From: Cryomorpha sp963748925
Lineage (GTDB): Bacteria > Bacteroidota > Bacteroidia > Flavobacteriales_D > Cryomorphaceae
Length of the DNA: 64,000 nucleotides
Assembly: GCA_963748925.1 (NCBI GenBank)
Contig: CAVVKG010000009.1
Coordinates: 124,001-188,000 of the forward strand
Reading direction: 5' to 3'
In this document: piece after piece, positions 8,952 through 16,884 of the stretch
How positions within the stretch are numbered: the stretch's first letter is position 1
Layout: every line of letters starts with the position of its first letter
Notes under the pieces: model-generated
The model's input: the letters and a program-made list of their open reading frames with translations, nothing else
The model's database searches: none
Told to the model about the DNA's origin: nothing
Made by a program: the position numbers and the translations under genes

Positions 8952-9448
8952 TATGCCATGTGTGTTAATTTCAGAAAATCGGGCATATCTGAAACGTATT
9001 TATAGGTAAATTTATTTAATATTTCCTTCTTATAAAAAAGAAATACGCCTGGCATTTGAAATGGATCGCCGGCAGGCTTGCCAATAAAGTGTCCTCTTAT
9101 AACTCCATGAGTAAATGCGCGCCACCAATTTTTCGGGTTGAAAAACTGATTACCGGATGCTCTGCGCAATCCAAAATGGTGATAGAGCTTTTTTTCCGGA
9201 TCGGAAATATGACTTATACCATCTAACTCGTAAATCGCGAGCATGCGATCTGCATAGCTATGAGACATCATGTGAACTACAACAATTTCTGTTCCTCCAG
9301 ACTCAATTTCATTCTTGGTTTTTGCCAGCCTCGTCAAGGTTTCTCTGCAAAAGGTACAACCAAAATGTCGCAGAAATACCAGCAGAACTTTTTTGTTCTC
9401 TGCGAGTTCGATTAAATCTTCATGTTTGTTGGTAAAAGCAGTCATCAT
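8951..9448 (-). CDS. peroxiredoxin-like (AhpC/TSA-related, PRXL2/SelL-type) protein
   Basis: A thioredoxin-fold protein of about 165 residues with a redox motif GCTFCRET (CxxC) after the first beta strand, a place that fits the PRXL2/SelL branch rather than classical AhpC. It lacks a signal peptide. The ATGs at 9448 and 9445 are the likely starts; a TTG at 9472 would add eight residues. It is the first gene of the crtZ-crtY operon. Thiol-redox function is supported by the motif; a role in protecting against singlet oxygen or peroxides made in light is inference from context. Confidence 0.8.
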   Translation of the reverse strand: MMTAFTNKHEDLIELAENKKVLLVFLRHFGCTFCRETLTRLAKTKNEIESGGTEIVVVHMMSHSYADRMLAIYELDGISHISDPEKKLYHHFGLRRASGNQFFNPKNWWRAFTHGVIRGHFIGKPAGDPFQMPGVFLFYKKEILNKFTYKYVSDMPDFLKLTHMA

Positions 9449-9465
9449 TTGATAATCCTTACTAA

Positions 9466-9492
9466 TAAACAAGCTTCGTTGAGGTTTGTTTA
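9466..9492. promoter_or_regulatory. everted half-sites in the divergent promoter before the crtZ operon
   Basis: TAAACAA (9466-9472) and TTGTTTA (9486-9492) are perfect inverses 13 bases apart in the short gap between two divergent genes. The half-site matches the one in the proposed CarH operators upstream of the sigma, regulator and fasciclin genes, but here it points outward, so this may be a variant site or a coincidence in AT-rich DNA. Confidence 0.3.
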
Positions 9493-10070
9493 TGATTACA
9501 GATTATTACGTAATGCGGAAAAACAAGTTAATCTTTTGGTTTATTGGCTGGTTTATAGTCATGCTAATCATTGGTTATTTAACTCAACCTGAAGTATATC
9601 CATCAAAACTGGACATTATTAGTTTTGAAACAACAGAATCTGCTGAGTTGTATTTTAAAAACGTTCGTGCTTTCTATTATGAAATGAGTCCTGAGGGTGA
9701 AGGTGTTTTTGAGGCGTATAGGCTCTATGCTTCACTGGATGAAAAGGTGGATGCATCTCTGGTTTTTGTGATTTACAATAACTGGAGGCACAATCTTGCT
9801 TTTATACGGATTGATACGAACATGCTCCCTACCAAAAGGATAGATCATGTTGTTTCGCTATCTCCGGAAGGAGCGATAGACACCCTGTTTTTGCCCGAAC
9901 CTATAAATGAATCACAATATAATTTTGCAAAAGAGGTGTACCAGGCTACTCAGAGGAGGAACCGAATAGCGCTGATTTCTCAAAATGATTCACTCTGGAT
10001 TTCGGAATCTGCTACAGGAAATCTTCGAAAAACTTTGAGAGACTATTTCAAGCTAGTCGGCAAACTATAA
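9492..10070 (+). CDS. membrane-anchored hypothetical protein
   Basis: Not recognised. From the ATG at 9492 (or MRKNK at 9513) the protein has 180-192 residues: a short basic start, one transmembrane segment (about LIFWFIGWFIVMLIIGYL) and a mostly beta-looking outer domain without cysteines, lipobox or sorting domain. It is the only plus-strand gene inside the light island, divergent from the crtZ operon and convergent with the DASH cryptochrome (15 bases between stops). A role linked to light is only suggested by position. Confidence 0.7.
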   Translation: MITDYYVMRKNKLIFWFIGWFIVMLIIGYLTQPEVYPSKLDIISFETTESAELYFKNVRAFYYEMSPEGEGVFEAYRLYASLDEKVDASLVFVIYNNWRHNLAFIRIDTNMLPTKRIDHVVSLSPEGAIDTLFLPEPINESQYNFAKEVYQATQRRNRIALISQNDSLWISESATGNLRKTLRDYFKLVGKL

Positions 10071-10085
10071 ATCTGATTGGGCTAT

Positions 10086-11501
10086 TTATAAATTCCACTT
10101 TTCAGGAACAAATAACGGCCTTTCATAAATAGTATCCTGCAGATTATAAAAAGCGAGTTCGTTTTTATCCATTTTCCAGGGTTTATGAATAAATGCTGGC
10201 GAAACATTTTCAAGTTCAGGGAGCCAGTGCTTTACAAACCTTCCTTTCTCGTCATATCTGCCTGCCTGCGACATGATATTGAAATAACGATTTTCTCTAG
10301 GGTCAGTCCCAACGCCAGCAACGTAAGCCCAGTTTCCCCAATTGCTGGTCGGGTCATAATCTATCAGCTGCTGTTCAAAATAAGCAGCTCCCTTTCGCCA
10401 ATCCTGTTTTAAATCGTGAACCAAAAAGCTAGCCGCATTCTGTCTTCCCCTATTGCTCATAAAACCTGTTTCGTTAAGTTCTTTCATATTGGCGTCAACA
10501 AAGGGAATGCCGGTCTTAGCATTTTTCCAGGCTTGCAGAAATTCTTCGTTTTCTGTTATAATGGGAGCTGATTCCCGAGTACCGCTAAGTTTGAAAAAAG
10601 CCCTTGGATATTTCAAGGCCAGGAAACGAAAAAAATCACGCCAGTACAATTCAAAAATCATCCAGTAGGTGGATTGATTAGACTCAACTTCTCGTTCAAA
10701 CTTTTTAACCTCGTAATAAATCGTTCGAGGCGAAATACATCCCATTGCCAGATAAGGTGAAAACTTTGATGAAAAACTTTTACCGAGCAAGCCATTCCGG
10801 GTTTTCTTATACACTCTAATCCCTTTCGATTCCCAGACATATTCATTTACTTGAATCAACCCTGATTCCTCGCCTCCCACTAAATTGTAGGTTGCCAGAT
10901 CGGAAGGCGGTGGTTCTGCGAATCCCAATTCCTCTGCTGAAGGAATATGCCCCGAAAGGTTGTCTGGAACTTTAACAGACTCGGGTGATGGGATTTGTTG
11001 GCGGACATTTGCGTGTTTCTCACACTCCTTTCTAAAGGGTGTAAAAACTTCGGGTAGCGCACTAATACCAAATGGTAAATCATCGATATGAAGGAGTGTA
11101 TGTCCCCAGAAATATTTTATGCTCGTAAAGGATGGAAGTGCTTCTTGCAATGTGTTTTCTTCCTGAACTTCCTCAAAGGCAGCTTCCTGATGGGCAAATA
11201 TTGCATCAACAGAATATTTTTCGGCTAACTTTACTACTTCATTTACCGCATTTCCCTGAATCACAATCAAATCGCCCCCTAACTTCTTAAGGTTGTGTTT
11301 TAAGTCTTGCAGCGCCTCAAGAAGAAATTTTAACCGGAAGTTTCCCATTTTTTGAGAATCATAATTTTCTGACTTAAACTTTTCCTCATCGATTACAAAT
11401 ACGGGAATAATCTCATCATAAGCTTTCGAAGCCATAAAAAGCGGCTCGTGGTCTGACACCCGAAGGTCTGATCTATACCATACTAGTGCTCTTCGCATCA
11501 T
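10086..11501 (-). CDS. DASH-family cryptochrome
   Basis: FAD-binding blue-light flavoprotein of the CRY-DASH group; characterised members repair CPDs in single-stranded DNA and may also signal. The 471-residue protein starts RRALVWYRSDLR. The FAD domain carries YWMIFELYWRDFFRF, the DASH hallmark NARGRQN-like MSNRGRQNAASFLVHDL, and a TSNWGNWAYVAGVGTDPREN block. The start is taken at tandem ATGs 11501/11498; an upstream ATG at 11546 lies inside the terminator hairpin of the fasciclin gene. Only 25 bases separate that terminator's T-run from the start, so the source of transcription is unclear. Confidence 0.93.
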   Translation of the reverse strand: MMRRALVWYRSDLRVSDHEPLFMASKAYDEIIPVFVIDEEKFKSENYDSQKMGNFRLKFLLEALQDLKHNLKKLGGDLIVIQGNAVNEVVKLAEKYSVDAIFAHQEAAFEEVQEENTLQEALPSFTSIKYFWGHTLLHIDDLPFGISALPEVFTPFRKECEKHANVRQQIPSPESVKVPDNLSGHIPSAEELGFAEPPPSDLATYNLVGGEESGLIQVNEYVWESKGIRVYKKTRNGLLGKSFSSKFSPYLAMGCISPRTIYYEVKKFEREVESNQSTYWMIFELYWRDFFRFLALKYPRAFFKLSGTRESAPIITENEEFLQAWKNAKTGIPFVDANMKELNETGFMSNRGRQNAASFLVHDLKQDWRKGAAYFEQQLIDYDPTSNWGNWAYVAGVGTDPRENRYFNIMSQAGRYDEKGRFVKHWLPELENVSPAFIHKPWKMDKNELAFYNLQDTIYERPLFVPEKWNL

Positions 11502-11525
11502 ATTGTTAGTTGCTGTGATTCCTTT

Positions 11526-11560
11526 AAAAAAAAACGCCACACCCATTTGAGTGCGACGTT
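11526..11560 (-). terminator. intrinsic terminator between fasciclin and DASH cryptochrome genes
   Basis: On the minus strand a 12-pair hairpin (AACG..CACTC / GGGTG..CGTT, including G-T pairs, four-base loop at about 11545-11548) is followed by nine T residues. It lies 30 bases after the fasciclin stop and 25 bases before the cryptochrome start. Confidence 0.8.
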
Positions 11561-11590
11561 TTCTCTAACCACCGATAAAAAATTCTTTCT

Positions 11591-12739
11591 TTATTGAGTT
11601 ACTTGTAACTTGGTCGCGACCTGCTCAGAACCAATCATTATATTTACCAGGTACACTCCAGCTTCTAAATTGCTAACATCAAGAGTTTGAATGCTATTAC
11701 CCGGACTCAAAACTCCAAGGCTTTGTGTAATTACTTTTTTTCCTGTAATATCCATTATATCTATAACCACTCTCTCACTTTCAGCCATATCAAGAGCTAT
11801 GGTGAACTTGTCAATAGCAGGGTTTGGAAAAACATTTAATGAATTTAAGGCAGCAATGTCGTCTACGCTAAGAGTGGTAGGAATCAACACTGCATCAATA
11901 ACGTGCACGATACCATTGATCGTTACAATATCCGCAACTGTAACCATTGCACCATTTATAAATACACCACCGCCAAGAGTTACGTCTACTGACTCACCAA
12001 ATAATGTTGGTACAGCTCCATCAGTTAAATTTGTGGAAAGTGCAATACTTCCTAATACGTGATAAAGCAAAACATTTGTAAGATTCCCTTGTGGATCAGC
12101 AAGCAAAGCATTTAAAGTTGCAGGATCAACTGCTGCAAAAGCCGCATCAGTAGGAGCGAAAAGTGTATATGTTCCTGCTCCGGATAAGGTTTCGTCAAGC
12201 TCAGCGGCATTAATGGCCATTTCAAGAGTGTTATGGTCGGGACTATTTACAACCACATCGTAAACTGTAGTTGCGGTAGGAACCAGAACAGCATCAATAA
12301 CATGTACAACACCGTTGTCAGCAACAATATCTGCAGTGGTAACCAATGCATTATTGATCATTACCATATTACCATCAATCGTTACCGTTACGTTTTGTTC
12401 AATAAATGTCTCCACTGCGAGTCCATCAGAAAGATCAGTAGAAAGTGCCGTTCCTTCTACAACGTGATAGAGTAAAACCTCAGATAAAACACCTGTAGGA
12501 TCTGTAAGCAGGGCTTCCACCAGACCTGCCGGCAAATTAGCAAATGCCGCATCCGTAGGAGCGAAAAGTGTATATTCATCTGTTCCATCAAGAACAGCCG
12601 TAAGTGATGCCGCATCAAGGGCAGCTTCTAAAGTATTGTGATCGGGACTATTTGCTACTATCGAAGCAATAGTTTGTGCATTGGCGCCAAAACTTAAAAG
12701 TAGGCTTGTGCAAACTGTGAGTAAAATTTTTTTCATCAT
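11591..12739 (-). CDS. secreted two-domain fasciclin protein with T9SS sorting domain
   Basis: A 382-residue surface adhesin-like protein. A signal peptide (residues 1-21, ending GANAQ) precedes two fasciclin (FAS1/beta-Ig-H3) domains at about 23-153 and 158-289, each with the family pattern YTLFAPTDAAFA, LLYHV and GVVHVIDAVL. The C-terminal 75 residues form a type A T9SS sorting domain (NVFPNPAIDKF ... GVYLVNI). Fasciclin domains mediate cell-cell or matrix contact. The gene lies in the light island between photolyase genes and has an inverted repeat like that of the crt promoter upstream, so light-dependent expression is plausible. A terminator follows it. Confidence 0.93.
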   Translation of the reverse strand: MMKKILLTVCTSLLLSFGANAQTIASIVANSPDHNTLEAALDAASLTAVLDGTDEYTLFAPTDAAFANLPAGLVEALLTDPTGVLSEVLLYHVVEGTALSTDLSDGLAVETFIEQNVTVTIDGNMVMINNALVTTADIVADNGVVHVIDAVLVPTATTVYDVVVNSPDHNTLEMAINAAELDETLSGAGTYTLFAPTDAAFAAVDPATLNALLADPQGNLTNVLLYHVLGSIALSTNLTDGAVPTLFGESVDVTLGGGVFINGAMVTVADIVTINGIVHVIDAVLIPTTLSVDDIAALNSLNVFPNPAIDKFTIALDMAESERVVIDIMDITGKKVITQSLGVLSPGNSIQTLDVSNLEAGVYLVNIMIGSEQVATKLQVTQ

Positions 12740-13055
12740 TAAATGTTTTAGGGTTAAGATTAATTTTCATCAAGGTAACGAATATCCCTTTGTTTTGTTT
12801 AACCTTTTCGATTTTTAATTAAACATTTTATGATTCCAAAAAAGCCTTATTTTGGTCTATTCAACACCCATTATCTAATATAAACGGTGTTTATTACTGC
12901 TTATCAGCAAAGTTTTTACGATTCACAAAACTGAGAAAAATTGGATTTCCACAACTTTAGAAAGCATTAATAAAAGACACCAAGAATTTAGATGTGAGTG
13001 CTAATCAGCTGTTTTAATGAGCTGTTTCAATGAGCAGAAAGCGTAAAAATAGAAT
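12740..13055. other. 316-base spacer holding the fasciclin promoter region
   Basis: No gene seen. The part nearest the fasciclin start holds the TGTTTAA-N16-TTAAACA inverted repeat listed separately. Near 13008-13037 two imperfect direct copies of a GCTGTTTyAATGAGC unit follow the photolyase stop. I could not find a clean TAnnTTTG box on the minus strand. Confidence 0.5.
12796..12825. promoter_or_regulatory. candidate CarH-type operator upstream of fasciclin gene
   Basis: TGTTTAA at 12796-12802 and its exact inverse TTAAACA at 12819-12825, separated by 16 bases. The same arms with the same 16-base spacing occur upstream of the sigma-crt operon, and with 17 bases upstream of the regulator gene. 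It lies 57 bases before the fasciclin ATG. Confidence 0.5.
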
Positions 13056-14360
13056 CTAGTTGATAGCTTTCTTATATGTATCCAGTGCGCGTTCACGAGC
13101 TTTCTTATGCTCTACCATTGGCTCGGGATAGTCATCCGTATTAAATTCAGGAACCCATTCTTTTATAAACTCGTTGTCAGGATCGAATTTCTTAGTTTGA
13201 AGGTGCGGATTAAAAATTCTGAAATACGGAGCCGCATCTACTCCACTGCCGGCAGCCCATTGCCATCCGCCATTGTTTGAAGCCAGCTCAAAGTCTAGAA
13301 GTTTTTCGGCAAAATATGCTTCTCCCCATCTCCAGTCTATTAAAAGATGCTTGGTAAGAAAACTGGCAGTAACCATGCGCAGTCTATTATGCATAAAACC
13401 TGTTTTATTGAGCTGACGCATTCCGGCATCTACTATTGGATATCCCGTTTTTCCTTCACACCATTTCTCAAAGTCGGCTTCGGCATCGCGCCAGGGTATA
13501 TTGTCGTACTTTTCTTTAAACGCATTATCGATCCTATTTGGAAAATGCCAGATTATTACCTGGTAAAAATTACGCCAAATCAGTTCATTCAACCAAGTTT
13601 TGTTGTGTTTTTGGGCAATTCGGGAGAGTTCACGAATACTAACGGTTCCAAACCGCAAATGCATACTCAGGTGAGATGTTCCGTCTATTGCCGGAAAATC
13701 ACGCTGCTTATCATACTTTTTTACTTTCTCTAAATCAACTTCCCGTGAAGGGTAAGTAAAGTCAAAGTTTTTGAAATCCATTTCGTCAAGAGATGGAATT
13801 TTACTGCTCTTGAATTTGTGAAAATGCTTGTGCTGTTTATCGGTATCAAATGACTCTAAATCTGACTGCTGCAGAGTTTCAAGCCATTTTTTACTGTAAG
13901 GCGTATAAACTACATACGGATCGCCATCATCTTTGAGCACTTCGTCGCGGTCAAAAATTACCTGATCCTTAAAATCGTGAAACGAAATGTTTTTTTCCTC
14001 AAGCATTTCCCTCACCCCTTTGTCGCGTTTACGCGCATAAGGTTCATAATCTCTGTTGGTAAAAACCGACTGAACGTCATAATCCTGTAAGAGATCTTTC
14101 CATATTTCCATTGGCTTACCATAGCGAATATCAAAATCAGAATCGTTCTTTTTAAGTTCGCTCTTCATTTTATCCAATTCTTGATGGATAAATTGAACAC
14201 GGGCATCTTTTTTTTCCTCGAGTTTATCGAGAATATCAGCATCGAAAATGAAAATAGGCACAACAGGAAAATCGCTCTTAAGCGCTGCGCTTAAACCAGC
14301 ATTATCAAACAACCTTAAATCGCGCCGAAACCAGAATATATTTACTTTTTCTTTCTTCAT
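13056..14360 (-). CDS. phr: class I deoxyribodipyrimidine photolyase (cryptochrome/photolyase family)
   Basis: Uses blue light and reduced FAD to split cyclobutane pyrimidine dimers. The 434-residue protein has the N-terminal antenna domain (IFWFRRDLRLFDNAGL, residues 8-23) and a C-terminal FAD domain with HLSMHLRFGTVSIREL, ELIWRNFYQVI, GYPIVDAGMRQL, HNRLRMVTASFL, DWRWGEAYF and ASNNGGWQWAAGSG. These follow the class I CPD photolyase pattern. It is the last gene of the sigma-crt-pterin operon, 18 bases after the SDR gene. A 6-4 specificity or a purely sensory role cannot be excluded from sequence alone. Confidence 0.93.
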   Translation of the reverse strand: MKKEKVNIFWFRRDLRLFDNAGLSAALKSDFPVVPIFIFDADILDKLEEKKDARVQFIHQELDKMKSELKKNDSDFDIRYGKPMEIWKDLLQDYDVQSVFTNRDYEPYARKRDKGVREMLEEKNISFHDFKDQVIFDRDEVLKDDGDPYVVYTPYSKKWLETLQQSDLESFDTDKQHKHFHKFKSSKIPSLDEMDFKNFDFTYPSREVDLEKVKKYDKQRDFPAIDGTSHLSMHLRFGTVSIRELSRIAQKHNKTWLNELIWRNFYQVIIWHFPNRIDNAFKEKYDNIPWRDAEADFEKWCEGKTGYPIVDAGMRQLNKTGFMHNRLRMVTASFLTKHLLIDWRWGEAYFAEKLLDFELASNNGGWQWAAGSGVDAAPYFRIFNPHLQTKKFDPDNEFIKEWVPEFNTDDYPEPMVEHKKARERALDTYKKAIN

Positions 14361-14378
14361 GCCGCTATAAAAGTTTTC

Positions 14379-15077
14379 TTAAATATTTTGAATGGTTCCC
14401 ATTCCTCCATCTACACCAATCACCTGTCCGGTAATCCAATCAGCGTCGGAAGAGAGTAAAAAAGCACCTATTGAAGCAGCGTCATTTGGCTTTCCATAAC
14501 GCTTAAGCGGATGTCTATCATTGGAGGCTTCGCGCTTCTTATCGGTGCTGAGCAGGTTTTCTGCAAGCGGAGTATCTGTAAGTGATAAAGCCAAGGCGTT
14601 AACACGGATATCTGGTGCGAGCTCAGCGCTCAGCGCTCGCGTAAGACCTTCAACCGCGCCTTTGGCTGCAGAAACCGAGGCGTGAAAAGTGAGGCCGCGC
14701 TGAGCAGCCACTGAGCTAAAAAGCAAAAAAGATCCTTTAGCCTTTTTGACAGCGCCCATTGAAGCCTGAATAGTATTCACGGCGCCGGTAAGGTTTATAT
14801 CAAAATCATTTCTAAAGTCTTCTGCTTTTAATCGTTTAAAGGGTTTGAGGTTTATACTCCCGGCACAGTATGCCACTCCCGCCAGCTCATCAGGTAAAAA
14901 AGACCAGTCACTCTCTGCATCTGTTGCATCAAGATCGTAAACTTTCAAATTTTCCTTTTCAGATAGCGCCTTTGTCGCGTTCCGCGAGGCTACGTAAACT
15001 TTATTTCCTTTTTCAAGAAGTATTTCTGTTAATCTCTTGCCAATTCCTGTTGCCCCTCCAATTACTAAATAGTTCAT
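14379..15077 (-). CDS. SDR-family protein lacking the catalytic tyrosine
   Basis: A 232-residue Rossmann-fold protein of the short-chain dehydrogenase/reductase superfamily. The dinucleotide site GGATGIG is at residues 7-13 and SLTDTP is present as in classical SDRs. The active site is unusual: the Ser is there (LFSSVAA) and the Lys is there (SAAKGAVEG), but the position four before the Lys, normally Tyr, is Val (HASVSAAK). The protein may therefore be non-catalytic, use another residue, or bind a pterin or nucleotide. It sits between Lacal_2735 and the photolyase in the operon. SDRs with this altered motif near photolyases are familiar to me from other marine bacteria. Confidence 0.85.
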   Translation of the reverse strand: MNYLVIGGATGIGKRLTEILLEKGNKVYVASRNATKALSEKENLKVYDLDATDAESDWSFLPDELAGVAYCAGSINLKPFKRLKAEDFRNDFDINLTGAVNTIQASMGAVKKAKGSFLLFSSVAAQRGLTFHASVSAAKGAVEGLTRALSAELAPDIRVNALALSLTDTPLAENLLSTDKKREASNDRHPLKRYGKPNDAASIGAFLLSSDADWITGQVIGVDGGMGTIQNI

Positions 15078-15083
15078 GCTTAT

Positions 15084-15251
15084 CTATTTTTCGAGTGCTT
15101 CAATTTGTTTGATTATTTCTTCTGCTTCGGCTCTAACCTTATCAGACTTGGCTCTATCGATGGTAGATAGCCTATGCGACTCTTCCAACAATTTTTTATA
15201 TTCCTTCTCTAGTTTCGCCCGAGGGTCTTTTTTACCAAATAATCCAAACAT
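15084..15251 (-). CDS. Lacal_2735 family small protein
   Basis: A 55-residue charged protein starting MFGLFGKKDPRAKLEK and ending QIEALEK. It matches the flavobacterial Lacal_2735 family by its MFGLF start, the YKKLLEESHRLS segment and the coiled, acidic C-terminal helix. Function unknown. It is tightly packed: two bases after the folE stop and six bases before the SDR start, so it is certainly part of the operon. Easily missed because of its size. Confidence 0.82.
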   Translation of the reverse strand: MFGLFGKKDPRAKLEKEYKKLLEESHRLSTIDRAKSDKVRAEAEEIIKQIEALEK

Positions 15252-15253
15252 AA

Positions 15254-15907
15254 TTATAGTTGTTTTAAGAATTCGTTTCTTGTATTTTCCTTTTCAAATT
15301 TACCGTGATAGGAACTGGTAACGGTGCTGCTTGCCTCATCTTCAATTCCACGCATCGACACACATTTATGACTGGCATCAACCCTCACCGCTACATCGTT
15401 GGTTTTTAAAACCCGCTTTAGCTCTTCTGCAATTTGAATGGTTAATCTCTCCTGAACCTGCGGACGCTTTGCGAAATGCTTAACAATGCGGTTCATTTTT
15501 GAAAGACCAATCACATAACCCTTTGAAATATAGGCTATATGAACGACTCCTTCAATAGGTACAAAGTGGTGTTCGCACATAGATTTGAGCGTAATATTTT
15601 TCTGCACGAGCATTTCGCGGTAGTTAAACTTATTCTCAAATAATGTAGCAACCGGCATGTTTTCCGGATTCAATCCGCTAAAGATCTCTTCAACATACAT
15701 TTTTGCGACACGCCCGGGTGTTCCCTTTAGTGAGTCATCGGTCAAATCAAGACCGAGTGTATCCATTATTTCACCAAAGTAGTGGGTTATGCGCGTTATT
15801 TTTTCAGCATCCGACAATGCGAAAGCATCAGCTTTTATTGGCGTTTCTGCGCTATACATTGCGTGATCATCATCAGCAACATCTATCAGTCTAAGTTCAT
15901 CCTTCAT
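15254..15907 (-). CDS. folE: GTP cyclohydrolase I
   Basis: Converts GTP to 7,8-dihydroneopterin triphosphate, the first step to folate and other pterins. The 217-residue protein has the zinc site in SMCEHHFVP and HKCVSMRG and the family GLSKMNRIV and KRPQVQERLT blocks. The ATG at 15907 is preferred to one at 15934; it overlaps the end of the PTPS gene by 11 bases. Being in a photolyase-carotenoid operon rather than with folate genes, it probably supplies pterins for the light response, perhaps an antenna cofactor; this is inference. Confidence 0.96.
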   Translation of the reverse strand: MKDELRLIDVADDDHAMYSAETPIKADAFALSDAEKITRITHYFGEIMDTLGLDLTDDSLKGTPGRVAKMYVEEIFSGLNPENMPVATLFENKFNYREMLVQKNITLKSMCEHHFVPIEGVVHIAYISKGYVIGLSKMNRIVKHFAKRPQVQERLTIQIAEELKRVLKTNDVAVRVDASHKCVSMRGIEDEASSTVTSSYHGKFEKENTRNEFLKQL

Positions 15908-16304
15908 ATTCAACAAAATTTCGTTCTGTTTCAAACAGCTTTATCTTTAGTTCCAGATTAGAGGAAATTTTTGATCTCAACAAATTCCAGATTACTACGG
16001 CTATATTTTCAGCAGTAGGATTTAAATTTTCAAATTCTTTGGTATCGAGGTTCAGGTTTCTGTGATCAAATCTCTCCTCTACTTCTTCAGAAATAAGATC
16101 ACTAAGAACTTTCATATCCATCACATAGCCGGTTTCTTTTTCAACCTCTCCGCGCACAGTTACAATCAGAACATAATTGTGACCATGATAATTAGGCAAA
16201 TTGCACTTTCCAAATACTTCGCTGTTTTTTTCAGCGCTCCATTTTGGGTTGTTGAGCCTGTGGGCGGCATTAAAATGCGCCCTTCTCGATACGGAAACCT
16301 TCAT
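15897..16304 (-). CDS. 6-pyruvoyl-tetrahydropterin synthase family protein (PTPS-II-like)
   Basis: A 135-residue zinc enzyme acting on dihydroneopterin triphosphate, the product of the adjacent folE. Zinc ligands are His15, His40 and His42; the catalytic Cys34 lies in C-x5-HGH (FGKCNLPNYHGHNY). That spacing is the one I know for true 6-pyruvoyl-tetrahydropterin synthases (PTPS-II), while QueD of the queuosine pathway has C-x3-HGH. The FDHRNLN and LFETERN motifs are also present. No queC, queE or queF lies nearby. Product assignment rests on motif spacing and context. Confidence 0.88.
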   Translation of the reverse strand: MKVSVSRRAHFNAAHRLNNPKWSAEKNSEVFGKCNLPNYHGHNYVLIVTVRGEVEKETGYVMDMKVLSDLISEEVEERFDHRNLNLDTKEFENLNPTAENIAVVIWNLLRSKISSNLELKIKLFETERNFVEYEG

Positions 16305-16346
16305 GTATTCTTATTTTATATTGACCGAACCTGAACCCGGTTATTC

Positions 16347-16880
16347 TCAACTTGACTTTAAGGCAGCATAATGCTCTTCTAACTTTGGAATCAGCATTTT
16401 AAACCATGGAGTAAACTGATCACTGTTTTCTTCTATTTCTACTTTTATCTGGCTTAAGGATATGTATTTCCAAGCCATTACTTCCTTCGGATTTGGAGTA
16501 GGATCAGCATCAAACTCTCCCACATATACATGGTCAAGTTCATTCTCTATAAGTCCGTTATCCAACTCTGCCGAATAGGTGAATTGAAATATTTTGGTAA
16601 GTGGGCTATTAACACCCATTTCCTGAAAAAGTTTACGCTGAAGTGCGTCTTCTTGTTTTTCGCCTGGCCTCGGGTGCGAGCAGCAGGTATTTGTCCACAG
16701 GCCTCCTGTGTGATATTTCTCAATAGCCCTCTGCTGTAATAGAAGTTCCCCATCCTTATTAAACAGAAATATAGAAAAAGCTCTATGAAGCAAGCCTTTT
16801 AGATGGGCTTCCAACTTCTCACAAGTTCCGATTTGCCTATCGTTCTCATCCACAAGAATTACATATTCGTCTTTGCTCAT
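16347..16880 (-). CDS. idi: isopentenyl-diphosphate delta-isomerase, type I
   Basis: Interconverts IPP and DMAPP, feeding isoprenoid and carotenoid synthesis. The 177-residue Nudix-fold protein has LLLQQRA, the metal-binding TNTCCSHPRPGE (catalytic Cys in TNTCCSHP) and the second active-site Glu region (ELDHVYVGE). The ATG at 16880 gives the canonical start MSKDEYVILVDE and is four bases after the crtB stop; an upstream ATG at 16934 would overlap crtB. The operon places it with crtB and crtI as a flux-boosting step. Confidence 0.96.
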   Translation of the reverse strand: MSKDEYVILVDENDRQIGTCEKLEAHLKGLLHRAFSIFLFNKDGELLLQQRAIEKYHTGGLWTNTCCSHPRPGEKQEDALQRKLFQEMGVNSPLTKIFQFTYSAELDNGLIENELDHVYVGEFDADPTPNPKEVMAWKYISLSQIKVEIEENSDQFTPWFKMLIPKLEEHYAALKSS

Positions 16881-16884
16881 ATAT

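Noticed and set aside
15897..16304. Annotation as QueD of the queuosine pathway
   Set aside because: The Cys-to-HGH spacing is five rather than three and no queuosine genes are near; the PTPS-II reading fits better.
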